Assembly: GCA_015847255.1 (NCBI GenBank) | Contig: JADLZK010001362.1 | Span: 1-64,000, forward strand | Source of the DNA: Hyparrhenia diplandra | Lineage: Eukaryota; Streptophyta; Magnoliopsida; Poales; Poaceae | Reading direction: 5' to 3' | Length of the DNA: 64,000 nucleotides | Part shown: positions 12,198-24,990 of the stretch, in pieces | Numbering within the stretch: the stretch's first letter is position 1 | How the letters are laid out: each line of letters starts with the position of its first letter | The notes under the pieces: generated by a model | What the model saw: only the letters and a program-made list of their open reading frames with translations | Told to the model about the DNA's origin: nothing | Database searches by the model: none | Position numbers and translations under genes: made by a program

Positions 12198-15100
12198 TCA
12201 GCGAGGAGTCCGGACCTCCAATGGCAACATCGGAGATGTTGCGCTAGTGCTCGTCCCGCTCCTTAGCTGCTGCTCAGACGCTGCAGACTTAAGTTCAAGC
12301 TGCTGTAGTTGATGCACGACATGCGACATCCTTGGGCGCACTGAAGGAACATGCTGGGTGCAGGAGTAGACAAGATCGACAACCTTCTGGATAACTCCTG
12401 TATCCGGCAATTCCTGGATGTGTGGGTCTAGCAAATCAAGATAGCGGTGGGACTGTACTAGAGGAGTTGCCCATTCAAATATGGTCTGCCACCCAACAGA
12501 TTCAACTGACTGTGCAGGGCGACGGCCGCTGATAATTTCTAGGAGAAGCACACCAAAGCTGTAGACATCGCTCTTTGTTGTCAGCTCATTCCTGTATATA
12601 AACTCAGGAGCAAGGTAGCCATAGGATGCGGCCTTGACAGTTCTCTCATGCATCACTTCCCATGGCACAAACTTTGAAAGGCCGACCCCCATCAGATGTG
12701 AACCAAATTCCTCATCGAGTAAGACATTACTTGCACGGATATCACGGTGCACCACCTGCGGCTTTACCTTGTCGTGCAAGAATCTGCATTAAATGGCGAG
12801 TAGTAAATAATAAGATGTACAGTGCGTGGGGAATACTTATATAAGAAAGTAAGGCCTTAAAGATAAAAATAGCGACAAATAGTGGTGTATTAAGTAATTT
12901 GAGGTTATTGCAGTTCCAATAGAAGGTAAACAAAACTTGTGAATCAAAAGTTTTTAGTGACTGTACAAATTTTCTGTATGACTCGCCGCTACAGAACACG
13001 TGTCTTGTATTGTAGATTCGTAGTCATTATTTATAGGTTATAGTAAGTTAAAGGAATGTATGCCAAATGGCCTTCCAATGCATGGTAGCTTGTAAATGTT
13101 CAAAATCAACCATAAATACAATATTTCTCAAAAAAAAAAAATACAATAACAAATTTAAGCCAGAAATGACAAAAACAGAACCTACTAACCTAGTATGGTG
13201 TTGCTATATGTTTCACTTTTAATATGGTAAAACCATAGCCACAGGAGTGCAGTCAGAGGAATTTTCCGCGACCCAGGGCATCGTAACAATACAAGGATTG
13301 GGGGATTGGGGTTGCACAGGGTCGATGTCCCGTTTCAGGCTGGTTGTCTTTTTTGTTTTCCGTGGGGTCATCAGCTCCAGCTAGAGATGCTGGGAGAAGC
13401 TGACAACAAGAGGCTACACTGCTACAGCGAATCATGAAGGGGATTGAGAGGCGTGGCGCTGCTGCCTTGGGGACAATTTGAGGTGGAGCTGTAGTTAAAG
13501 AATTAATGGGGTAACCTGTACTGCTGGCTTCAGAGGCAATGAAAATGGTACTGTTGTGAAGGATTGAAAACAGAGAACAGCAATGGAGAGAGGAAATGGA
13601 GGAGGTGGTTGTGCATGCGCAAGAGATTCAGTTTAGCGTTAGATGGGAAGGCAAGGCAAGGTAGAGATAGACTGGGCGGTACTGATACATGAAATATCAG
13701 GCCAACTATCCTTTCTATTCATTTCCCTTTTGTTTATTTTTTCCTTCAAAGCATGTGATTCATTTATCTGTGGGTTCATAGGATGTATATTTGCATTTCA
13801 ATCCTGCTTCCTACTGGGGTCAGCAGCCCAGAATACCAAGGGTCACATACCATGTCAGTAAAAATTATTGCCCTACAGAGGTATATCCCCTCATACAGCA
13901 CTTTTATCAAGTGCCAACCCATGTTCCAGCGACCTCATTCCTCCACCCGAGTGATACAAATATCTAGTGAAGTAGTGACTATGGGTAAAACAAGCCAGCC
14001 AATAATACCAGACCAGGTTATCAAGTAGAGTGGACCAACACATCTTTTTTTGTTTATGCGAACGGTTACACAAAATCTACATGAACACTAGTGCACAGAA
14101 AAATATATTCATAAGTCTATGCATGGGTCAAATGTTAGTGGAAATTATAAAGACAGATTGTGGGAAAAAAAAACAAAATGGATAACAAAAATAAATCCAG
14201 TTAGAACATAAGAAGCCTAACACATTCAAAGACCACTATTCCAATGTATTTGAGGGAAATAACCTAAGAGAATTCACAGTAGAACAAAGTATTTCCTGGG
14301 AAGGATGACTTACGCAATCCCCTGAGCAAGAGTTGTGGCAGCTCTCATTCTCATTGCCCAATCAAGGCTCCGCCCTCCTCTGGGAATATGGTGTAGCCAC
14401 ACATCCAAAGGACCATTTGCGACAAACTCATAGACAATAAACCGATCACCATGATCATAACAACATCCTTTTACAGCCACCAAATTAGGATGATACAGCT
14501 TTGCAACTCTCCGAATCTCAGAGTAGAAGTCCTTTTTCCTTTGCAGGCTGGATCTCTTAAGTCTCTTGATTGCTACTTTGGATCCATCTGGTAAGATTCC
14601 ACTATAGGTTCCGCCTGTCTTTGCGTTACCAGGAAGCCTGTTTCCCTCGCTGAAGTTCTTTGTGATTGATCTAAGTTCTTCACTAGTGAATACTTTCCAT
14701 TGTGGTGCCACCAATGAGGCAGCTGAAGCACTCAACACTTCTCGCGATCTTCTTCTTTTCTTGCTTCGCCTGTAGACAAGCAGCCAAACCACAACGGCTA
14801 GAGTGGTCGCCAGAATGAAACCACTCACAGCAATAATGGCGATCAAATACTCCTTGTGGCAGTGATCATGGAAGCATCTGTCCACTGATGACAAAAAATA
14901 GACTGTCAGTGCAACTATATTTGAACGCCATGAAAAGGACACTACCATTTTTAGCGAAATGGGTAAGCCTTAATAAATTACGGACTCACCGTGATTCATC
15001 ATGCAAATCAGACCATGGGACTCACTGCACCTTTTTTCAGTAATATTAACTGAAGCCCGACCATTGGTCACCAAAGTACACAAATCATTGCTGGTGGCTG

Positions 15101-16047
15101 CTTTGCATGCAGGATAACTGCAGTTGGCACCCAATGGCTCACCAACAAAGGCAGTCTCGTTCCAAGCAGAGGAATCATCAGACCATTTCCAACCGTTACC
15201 AGTACTATTGCTGTAGTGATGCCCTCCAACCCAGCATCCCAAGGACGATGATCCACAGAGAGACTTCACAAAGTTTAGCTCCTGGACTGATGACAGTGCA
15301 GCCAGATGCCCACTGTAGTTACGGCAGAGAGCCTCGGATCTATCCCAGGAAAGGGAGGTTGATATGTACATGAAGCACTTGTTCTGAACAAGGCCGACTT
15401 GCCAATCATCAGGGCATGCTGCACAAAGTTGAAGTTGTTGATGTCAAATCAAAGCTAAAAAAAAATTAGCAAGTGGACTAGAAACTAAAGACAACCATAT
15501 GATGATGCACACGAACCGCATAACAAACTGGGAAGTAGAAATATTTCTTTTAACAAACATATAAACAATATATCTTAGGTGTGGACGGGAAATTGCAGAG
15601 TACCAAAATGTCAAGAATAGAGCTAAAGAGGAAAGCGAAGTAAAAAATGGTTGTTGTGTATCTATTTTTTTCCTCTTGCATGTAGTCTCTTTGTGGCGAG
15701 GCAAACTCCCCAATACGAATCTAGAAGACAGATTGCATCTCCATATTTCTCGAGAATTAGCAGGTCACAGTATGATGTCGAACAACAAAACAGGACACAT
15801 CCGGGCGCCCGTGATGCAAGCAACGAAAGAAACCAGCAATCGCGGCTCGTTTTGGAACCGGCAGCTAAAACAAGAAACGGTGGTGGATCTAGCTTAGCTG
15901 CCTTCGAAGGCAGATGGAGAAGGGAGGGAGGGGCGGAGCGGAGCGTGAAGGAGAGGGCGACTCACGGCTCCGAGCCAGCGCAGGAGCGGCGACGGAGAGC
16001 AGGGAGGCGGCCAGGAATATGGGGAAGGCGAGCGCGGGGACCGCCAT
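12198..16047 (-). CDS. C-type lectin receptor-like (pseudo)kinase, intact, four exons
   Basis: Single-pass membrane receptor of the one-copy plant C-type lectin kinase class. Exons on the minus strand are 16047-15966, 15418-14990, 14884-14314 and 12783-12198. They total 1668 bases and give 555 residues with no break. Residues 1-25 are a signal peptide (MAVPALAFPIFLAASLL...). A C-type lectin domain follows, with CPDDW, the WVGGHH motif and paired cysteines. The membrane segment is IIAVSGFILATTLAVVVWLL, then a basic stop-transfer RRSKKRRR. The kinase domain keeps the VAIKRL lysine and HRDIRASNVLL, but where DFG should be it reads GVG (HLMGVGLSKFV), and the glycine loop is weak. It therefore probably signals as a pseudokinase scaffold; I recall the same GVG in the Arabidopsis relative. 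The ligand is unknown. It is transcribed divergently from the NCA1-like gene. Confidence 0.9.
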
Positions 16048-17601
16048 GGCCCTCCTCCCACGCCGACGCCGTCGCTGCAGGAGGCTGCTCCCTCGCTAAC
16101 CCCGGTGCCTCCACTGGAGAGGGGAGAAAGCTGTGGTCAGTCGCCGGCTCGCCGCGGCTGGGGGAGAAGGGGGAAAAAATTCTGACGATGACTGGAGTGT
16201 GAAGACTGCGCGCGTCATAAATGACTCGGCGCACTGAGGCAGAGGCCACCCACTCGCACCCCACTCGCACTCAGCCCGCCGGGCAGGCGCATTAAACCCT
16301 GCTGTCCTCGCTGTCTGCCGCGGGGGCCCCGGGAGCAGCGGGCGGCGGCAACCCGGAGGTGCCCACTCCCGCCAAATGGGCTGGGCCGACCTTTGTTTCC
16401 CTCGCAGTCCAGCCCATGTTACTTTCTTTGTTTCGCTCGTCGAATGGGCTGGGCTGACAATGTTACTTTTTTTGAGCAATCCAACCCATGTTACTTTCTT
16501 TCTTTCTTTTTGTGCGAGGAAAAAACAGAGACTAGTAGTAGTACACGTTAACGGTGGTTATAGTGTGGTCGTCGGATCATCTCACGTGGCGTACATCTAA
16601 CCGTTGGAGCCCCGATTCTTCCCCACAAAGACTCCAGGCGCGCTCATGCCCGCTTTCTCCTCTTCTTTCGTCGAAAAATAGCGATTACCAACCTTCCAAC
16701 CTTATTCACCTCAAAATTAAAAAAAAAAAAAAGGAAAAGAAAAACCAACAACAACAACCAGAATATCGCCGTCGCGTCGTCGTCGATCTCCCCGCCCCGC
16801 CCGCGCCGCGCCTCGGAATCTGACCTCTCTCTCTCTCCGAGGCCGAATCGCCCGCAGCGCTTACATCCACGCCCGCCGCCGCGCGAAATCGCCGTCCCGA
16901 GCCTAGCGGTGTCTCCTCTCCCCGTGCAAGAGGACGCCGGCGGTAGCAGCGGCGGGCCAGTGCGGTGGCAGGAGGAGGGAGGACCAGAGGCGGGGCTTGC
17001 GCCCGCCCGGAGGTGGACGGCGGATCTGTTCTCGGCGTCGCGTGGGGAGGCCCGCGGGGAAGGCGAGTAGACGCGGTGGGTGATTCTCGCCCTCTTCTAC
17101 CTGGTTGGAATTGAAGTTAGTTTGTCCGAACTCAAACTTTAGAAAAAACTTGTGTGTTCCAATGCTCAAACTTCTCTGCAACGCACTTGAAATTACTGAA
17201 CCTTGAATTTCACATGCCTTACTTCCTTCCATATTTACTCATAATGCCTGCCCCCTTACTTTGTGCCGCTAACCAACCCAATTGCAACCAAACGCCGCAA
17301 TGCTTGCTCGCGTCGTATTCCTCAATTCCATCCAATTGAGTTGCTCTTGTTATCATTTTGTGTAGTGTGCTCTTCCTGGCTGACTAGGTCGATAATCTCA
17401 CTCAAACTATGTGATTAATTCGGGAGCCAACCCTAGGGATTTGGTTCCAACAATCTGCTTCTGCACCAATACCTGGACTATACTTACCCACACATGCATA
17501 TAGAGTTTCTGTTGCACTATCATTTGATAAATTTGGTGCTCCAAATCCACAACTTCATGTTTCTTGCCCCATTTTCTGCAGGGAAGGACCAGTGAATAAC
17601 C
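16048..17601. promoter_or_regulatory. Shared divergent promoter region of the lectin kinase and NCA1-like genes
   Basis: The 1.55-kb gap between two divergent starts. It carries repeated TGGGCT/AGCCCA-type motifs: AAATGGGCTGGGCC at 16375, AGCCCATGTTACTTTCTTTG at 16411, GAATGGGCTGGGC at 16443 and a third relative at 16485. These resemble site II promoter elements. A G-box/ABRE core CACGTGGC at 16582 and a MYB-like TAACCGTTGG at 16599 follow. A CT run at about 16824-16838 and a GC-rich leader probably mark the NCA1-like 5' UTR, perhaps with an intron before 17602. Confidence 0.45.
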
Positions 17602-19095
17602 ATGAGCTCGCTCTGCCCTTTCGCCGGAGCCACCACTGGTGGTGGCGTATGTCCTGTGAAATCTGATAAGAGCACCGCCGGGGTTTGCCCTGCAAAATCT
17701 GACAAGAGCATCAGTGGTGTATGCCCTGTCACTGGAAAGGATCATGGTAGCGAGCTCAAGGGAAGTAGTGACCATGGTGAGGAAAAGGGCACTGATCCTC
17801 GTATGGTGCCAGCAAAATGCCCATTTGGCTACGACTCCAACACCTTCAAGCTGGGCCCGCTCAGCTGCATTGTCTGCCAGGCACTGCTCCATGAAAGCAG
17901 CAAATGCAAGCCGTGCGCCCATAAATTCTGCAAGTGTGTCTCGTGCCTCACATCCAGCTTAAGTGCACTTGATGTTTCATTCCTTGCTTCAATAATTTCT
18001 TACTGGATCTCTTTTGCAGGGCATGTATATCACGCTTTAAAGACTGCCCACTATGTGGAGCTGATATAGAGGGCATTGAGCCTGATGCCGAACTTCAAGC
18101 TCTTGTTGACCGCTTCATTGATGGTCATGCCAGAATCAAGCAATCACATGCTACAGGGGATGTAGAAGCAGCAGGTGGCAAGAATAAAGTCATATATGAG
18201 GATGTGTCCATGGAGAGAGGAGCTTTTCTGGTGCAGCAAGCTATGAGGGTCAGTAACTAAATCAACTGCTTTATTCTTTTATATTGAACACTAGATTCTT
18301 GAACCTTCAAAGTTTGTACAATTAATTGTTCTCTATTATTCATGGATCTTTTTAAGATATTGATGTTACAGTAATGCCCTAACTGTTGCATCTCTAGGCT
18401 TTTCGCGCCCAGAACATTGAAAGTGCGAAATCAAGGCTTACTATGTGTGCGGATGACATCAGGGAGGAATTGAAATCTTCAGAAGCTAACCTAGACCTAT
18501 GTTCACAGCTTGGAGCTGTATTAGGAATGCTTGGAGACTGCTGGTATGTCTGTTTGTCCTTAACTATTTCCCTTAAGAAGGTTTTTCCCACTTCTGCATA
18601 ATAAGAAAATACTATGGTGAGTTAGACAGGATTAGAAAAACAAAAGACACGTGCTATAATTTTAACACACCAGATCTTTCTACCAATTAGTTTCTTTTGC
18701 TGCCCCTTCTATATATAGGAGTGTGTTGGTCTAGGCTCTAAACGAGTGCATTCTGGTATAAGGGGCGGATGTTACATTGATATTTTAACTGTATATTGAG
18801 CTAGGTTCCTGCATACTTGTGCTCATTCCAAGAGCAATTCTTGTTTGTTCTCTCATGTATCAGATTGTTTTCACTGTCTGAAATCTAAGTCTTACTATTC
18901 ATTTTTTCATGTATCTGATTGCTTAGATATATCTGTTATCTGAATCTGTGGTTGTGCTCATTCAAAGAGCAATTCTTGTTAGTTCTTTCATGTATAAGAT
19001 TGTTCTAAGTCTTAACTACCTGAAATTTTGTCCATTTAAGAAAAGTTAATTCCTACTTTTCCTTTGACTATCATGTATCTGATTGCTTTGATGTA

Positions 19096-19142
<47 letters not shown>

Positions 19143-22120
19143 GTGACTATTGCTTTGATGTATCTGATATGTCTCTGAAATACTGAATCTGTGGTGGCTT
19201 TATTTTGCTACTTATCATAAGTGAATGTTCACTCCATGTTATATTATCATGCCTCATTCAGTCATTCTTCATATAATTATCTTGTACTTCAAAGTTCAAT
19301 CAGTATTGATCAACATGATTTTGCTTATTTTGTTAATTATTTAATCATGGAACTCATTCCACACTGCATATTATCATTGTACTGTGTTTCAGTCGGACCT
19401 TGGGAGATGTTCCTTCAGCAATCAATTACTATGAAGAAAGTGCTGAGTTCCTCTCAAAACCGCCTGCAAAAGATCTTGAGGTTATATTCAATTTTAGGGG
19501 TAATTGTAATAACGTTGAAAATACTGTATGCTGATTTATCTTTTACATTCATTTGCAGCTGGTTCATACTCTCTCTGTTTCACTAAATAAAATTGGTGAC
19601 CTTCGCTACTATGATGGCGATCTCCAATCTGCAAGAAACTACTATGCCCGTTCATTGGATGTTCGAAGAAATGCAGTAAAAGAACACTCTGCAGTGGCTT
19701 CTCAGGTGCGTTGTGGGGGACTATACTATTCCTAAACTCTTGGATGATGTGGGGCAGGAACGCTGTTGTCTTGCACTGCAAAGGTTTTTGTACTTATGGA
19801 CATGCACATCATGGAAATAGTATAATATGAAGTATAGTGTGTGTGTGTGTGTGTGTGTGGGGGGATGGGGGTCACTAAAGATTTCACATGATAAGTAAGG
19901 ATTTATCTGACAAACATGGCATGCTGAATTGAGATATGTAGTATCAGAAACCAGATATTCAAGATCCACGGGGGATGAAGGAATTCAGAACGGTAGACTT
20001 GATATCGGGTGCTGCCAAGGTGATAGAGACACCCGAACCCAAGGTTTGGGGGTTGAGGGTGGATTTCTCCTGATATTCTCTCCATGTCAATCTTTGTAGA
20101 TTAGGCGCCTCATTGCCCTTAGGCAACCAGCTGACTTACTTGGTAACAAACTAAGAATACTATCCCCTCAGTTCCAAATAATGAAGTTCAAAAAAAAGTT
20201 CCAAATTATGAATCGTTTTGGCTTTTATAAGTACATAGGTTTTGCTATGCTTCTAGATATACGCTATGTCTATATAAGCTAAAAGCGACTTATAATTTGA
20301 AATGGAGGGAGTAGCTTATCTCTATTTGTGCGGAAATCCTAATCACATGTAACTAGCTTGCAGTATAAAATTGACTAGGTGAGTGCCCGTGCGTTGCAAC
20401 GGGATCAAAATCGTATATGCATGTCAAATGAGAAAAATCTACCTAACCAAACACAATTCATTTAAGTCGATGATCTATTTGTGTTGAGACCAAACAGGAT
20501 TATGGAAGTACAAATGTGTTTGTAAACTTGAGAGCAAACAAACATGATTACGGAAGTATAAAGATAAAATATTATAGTCATAGCTCCAAGGCTCCAACAA
20601 GTTGGAATGTAGCTCCAACATTATACACACATAAGTTCAAAAAAAAACACATTTTGTTTATGTCGACTTCAGACAAAGAAGTTCTGAAAAGGAGAAGGAT
20701 ATGACTATTAATCTTGTTTGGTCGTTCAAAAAGAAAAGACCAAACAAGATTAATATTCAGCACTATTAATCTGTTTTCTTTTAAAAAGCATTGTACAAAA
20801 GACATTTAGCTATAGATTAACATGAACACTGATGTCTTTTTTGGCCTGATGATTGCATTTGGACTTATTTTTGGACTGTTATATTGAAGACAGTCCAAGG
20901 ACGATTAGGATGTGTTCCAATGCACAGGCACAGATCTAGAGATCTATGTGTACTTAGTGCCAATCACCCGTGACTTATATATACAAATAGCTACCTTAAG
21001 GATACAAAATTTTGTTCTCGTGTCACTCCTGACAGGGAAAATTTTCAACAGCCCTGCATTTATTAGTTTGGGTTTTTAAATAAATAACATTTAGAGAAGA
21101 TCAGATGCTGCAAGGTGATTGTCACTAGATGCCATGCAGTCTGGTTGGCTAGCAACATGGACAAAGGAACATGCTGGCAATGCAGCAAGGCATGACAACA
21201 TATTCACAGCAACACAATGGCAGCAGTATGCATGTATACATGGGAGGGGGAAGCACATACGGCAACATTTAGTTAGAATGGAGGATTATCTGTGAAATGC
21301 TACGTGGAAGTGATGTGGTAGGAAAGAGGGGATCAACAAAACTAATGATCTGGAAAATTGGTACAATAGTACTTTTACTTTTCTTCTGGAGAAAATGTTG
21401 GTCTGTCGTAATTGGATAATAGCGTTTTTTTTTATACTTTTCTGACCTATTCCTTTTTGAACCAATGGCCTAAATCAATAATTTTCAGTCAAACCATATG
21501 AAAACTGTTTCACTGCAGGTGTTTAGTCAAATCCTGTCCTTGCTAGGATCCAAATGTCTTCTTTTTTTTTTTTTGGGGTCAACCTGAACTGTTTGAATTT
21601 TACCTTTTTCCTTGCGTGTTGGTTTTGGGAAAGGGGGGGGGGTGGGTTGCGGCGACGGGGATGTTTGCATCTTTTTAGCCAAAACTTATCCTTTTCAGAA
21701 TTGTTTGTTTAACAACCAAGCTTGATTTTAGTTGTTTCTATTTAGAGCTAAGCTGTTGCATAGAATGGTCACATGATTCAGAGAATGGTTTGCTTGTAGA
21801 TAGTGTGGTATATAGTATTTTAATTTGCAATATTTGAATATAGGTCATTGATCTAGCAACTTCTCTTGCCAAAGTCGCGGATGTGGATAGAAATCTTGGG
21901 AATGAAAGTGAAGCAGTTGAGGGTTTTGAGGAAGCAATTCAATGCCTTGAGAAGTTGAAGCTGGATTCTGAACAAACTAGCCTTGAACAGAAGGTAGGTA
22001 TCCTTGATCCTCATTGTTCCTCCTCATCCCGTATCTGTTTTCTCAACTAACCTTCATCATGCACAATTGCAGCGCCTCTCTGTTCTTGACTTCCTACGCA
22101 AGCAATTGGCAGATAAATAA
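17602..22120 (+). CDS. NCA1: NCA1-like catalase chaperone (RING-like plus TPR), intact
   Basis: Matches the NO CATALASE ACTIVITY 1 architecture: an N-terminal Cys/His RING-like finger and C-terminal tetratricopeptide repeats. The Arabidopsis family member binds catalase and supports its folding and activity in the cytosol. Exons are 17602-17933, 18020-18248, 18398-18543, 19393-19480, 19559-19705, 21844-21993 and 22073-22120. They total 1140 bases and 379 residues, all in phase. The N-terminus has three GVCP-type repeats (GVCPVKSDKS, GVCPAKSDKS, GVCPVTGKD). The finger runs CIVC, CKPCAHKFC, KACISRFKDCPLC. TPR helices include LGAVLGMLGDC, DVPSAINYYEESAEF, IGDLRYYDGDLQSARNYYARSL and NESEAVEGFEEAIQCLEKL. 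Intron 5 is long (2.1 kb) and repeat-laden. Exons 4-7 have broken copies downstream at 28-39 kb. The name rests on recall of domain order, not on a search. Confidence 0.85.
19096..19137. repeat. CT microsatellite in an NCA1-like intron
   Basis: A run of about 20 CT units with one interruption, ending in a T run, in the intron before exon 4. Confidence 0.9.
20160..20313. mobile_element. Stowaway-like MITE in NCA1-like intron 5
   Basis: Left end resembles CTCAGTTCCAAATAATGAAG and right end reads ATTTGAAATGGAGGGAGTA, the inverted CTCCCTCCATTTCAAAT type of Stowaway terminus. A partner copy at about 29888-30012 in the downstream array has lost its GGAGGGAG end. Confidence 0.6.
20706..20755. repeat. 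Perfect 18-bp inverted repeat (hairpin) in NCA1-like intron 5
   Basis: The arms TATTAATCTTGTTTGGTC (20706-20723) and its exact complement (20738-20755) flank a 14-base A-rich loop. The matching place in the downstream array (about 30113) lacks this hairpin. Confidence 0.85.
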
Positions 22121-24062
22121 GACGTGATTTTCTCCTAAGAATGCACCAACAACAGATGCCCTTGCATGTAATGTTCAACTACACTACTTAAGGTGGTTCC
22201 CTTTGGAAGGATTTGGCCTAGAAGCAGCGATCAGTATGTGTGTTTACCACCGTTTGACACTCTTTTACGGCACAAAATAAGTACTCCTGCACTGTAAATG
22301 TATGATATATATGCTGATCGAGTACTGTTGATGATTGCCGATATGGTTGGGTAGTCTAAGCACCCTGGTTTGTCAATGTCATAGCCTGGGGCAGCGCGTA
22401 AGATGTAACTTGTGGGAAGTTCCATCTCGCTTTACCGTGTCATATGTGAACACTTATCCTGTGTTGTATATTGACAATAAGGCAGGGAGATGCCAATCAA
22501 AAGCGTGGCCGCTGTTTGCTTCTTTTAGAGATTCCCAGGTCAAGCTTCTTGCATATTTAAGGTGCGTTTCTGGTAAATTGGGTCAGGAAATCCTATAAGT
22601 CAGAAAGAATTCATGTCTTGATCCATCCATGTATTTCTTGTGAGAGACAGTTGTTTGACTGGAAAGCCAGGTCTCTTTTGGCCATCTCAGATCTATCGCT
22701 GGCACAAATTTGCTCTCAAGAATAGGTAGCGCACGTTTTTAATTGTCCAGTTTTTTTCCCCTCTCTCTTGTGTGCAAACAGTCCGTGACTGATTCAGCCT
22801 ACAGTATACTATTGCAATTGCCCGTATGTAGGCTGTGTTGAATGTTTTGGAACTGACATACTCCGTTTACTGATGTCGTTGATGATAACTTTCTCTCGGC
22901 TGATTTAGCTCGTGTCGTTTTAGGTACGTGCTTCCATTCTCATGTTTGTATTAGGCTCGCCTGTGATTCTTTCAAGCTGTAGCTTGCAAATTAGTGCTAC
23001 TATTAGTGTGCCTCTGCTGATGGTCACGTCGAGCAGTTAGGATCACTGGTTCTGGCACTAGTGCACTTTGAGACTACTGGATAATAACCAAACCAGGTGA
23101 GTTTAAATAATTTTCCTCACTTACACAATAAGTGGTATTTATCTTTTGTTCTTGGAGCAAGCAGTAACAAGTGAGTTTCTAGAGACAAGAATAGAGCTCG
23201 CTGGTTTTATACGATCCTAACTTACTATTTCTATAATAAAATTGACGCAACAGCACTCAAGTTTGGTCAGTCATGGGAGTAGCAAAATTCTAGTTGGTTT
23301 GCAGACACACTATCGATACTTGACAGAGCAACACAATTTTTGCATATACGGTCTGAAACCTACTGCCCCATTTGCTTTCTCACCATATCTAAGGCCTTTG
23401 TCTCCAAAATATGTATGAATCTAATGTGTTCTGTTCTGTATGTGTGATTGTGTCTTCATGATTGTTCTTTCATCAAACATTCACATTCTAATTTCCTTCT
23501 TGTGTTTGGAATAGTTTTGACCTTTGAGAATAGTAGCACATTGATCTTTGCTTCTGCCTGAGCTCATTGCTTTATTTTTTTGTTCATGTATTGTTTTGCA
23601 GAATCATTATGTAGTCCTGCAGATTTTCTTGTATGTATTTGTGTTCTACAAAATGATTCCTAGCTGCAATGAGGTGGGTCCACTGTTGGTTTGCTTGTGC
23701 TTCTACCTGTGAGCGTGCTGAATCTGATTGGAACCCATGTTTTGGCCGAACTGGTTGCTAAACGCAAGAAATGTGGTCATTGATCCCTCCCTAGCTTTGT
23801 TGGCTTAGGGGTTGCTGGGTTTCTGACCACAAAATGCCACACCAACTTGTCTTGTATGCCAGTGGTGTCGATTTTTATCGCCACTGTGGCAGCACCGCAC
23901 CTCTATCATGGCCAGTAAGCAAAGCAGAAGCTTAGTAGTATGTAACTCTGGCTATTGTAGTGGTTGTATTTATGTATAATTAATAAATAATACTGAGGGT
24001 CGGCATGTAACTTGTGATAATCTATCCTGTATCACTGTAAATCCGAGTTGGTATCTTTTGCT
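22121..24062. other. NCA1-like 3' UTR and intergenic DNA
   Basis: 22121 to about 23095 is the part that is also copied at 28521-28790 and 38465-39140, so it belongs to the duplicated unit. From there to 24062 the sequence is AT-rich, and I see no gene or clear element. Confidence 0.5.
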
Positions 24063-24990
24063 AATGTTTTTTTTTTTTGGATAAACGTATCTGTATTCAC
24101 TGGATAAGGAAAACGTATACAAACGCGTACACATACAGATACGGTTTAGGAGGATACATGGAGAACTGTCCCTGCCAGCTTACACAAAGACCCCTGAGAA
24201 AAAAGAAAATTACACTGAAGACCCCGGGCCCTGTGTTTCCCGAACACGCCAGAAGCCTCCTTCGCTCGCCGCCGTCAAGCCGTCGCCCATCGCCGTCGAT
24301 GAAGAGGACTCCATAGCCACCCCAGATCTGAAGGAGCCCCATCGCCCAAAGGCTTTCGAAAGAGCCGCAAAAAGACACTCGCCCCCAGGACGAGATGGCG
24401 ACGATGAACACGCATCGGCCGGGGCACGCCCGAGCTCCTTCGACCTTGAATCCGAAGCACGCCGACGACGACAACCACCGCCCGCAGGAAGCTCGAGCGG
24501 ATCAACCACCAAGCGGCCGCCAAGACCCACGGCTTCCACCGCAACCTCCAAACAAAAGAACAGATGGCGGCATACATACGCACCGGGACTCAGAAGCGTC
24601 GACCTCTCCGATGGCGCCGAGGAGCTCGCCACCGGGCGAGGAAGAGGCCACGCAGACTTATTCGACGGCGCCGTAGACACCACCGCCACACCGACGACGC
24701 CAAGACAGACATGCCGGCGGGGAACTACCCCCCAACAAACCCCTAGCCCCGCCATCACCGGGCGACGGGCAAACCCTAGAGCTAAGTAGACAACTACCTA
24801 CTCTATTTACAACCAGACGGGCGATTCCCCAACCCCCCTTCATCAACGACGGCACGCCCGGCCACGAAGAAGGAGGAAGCGGCGGCGGAATCGCCGCCGG
24901 ACACTCGATCGCCCTCTTTTCTCCTTGGACAACTGTAGCAAGGGAAAGAAGAGTGAAGTTATGTGAGATTTGGATTTGTGAGATAATTGA
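24063..24990 (-). mobile_element. Probable retroposed sequence with poly(A) on the minus strand
   Basis: A T run at 24067-24078 reads as a 3' poly(A) tail on the minus strand. It is followed by a GC-rich body with overlapping open frames in several phases and no recognised domain. I could not find matching flanking target-site duplications, so the right-hand end is a guess based on the fall in GC near 24960. Confidence 0.35.

Noticed and set aside
24210..24758. 182-codon minus-strand open frame
   Set aside because: GC-rich, overlapped by other long frames, no domain, and next to a poly(A)-like tail. More likely retroposed or compositional than a gene.
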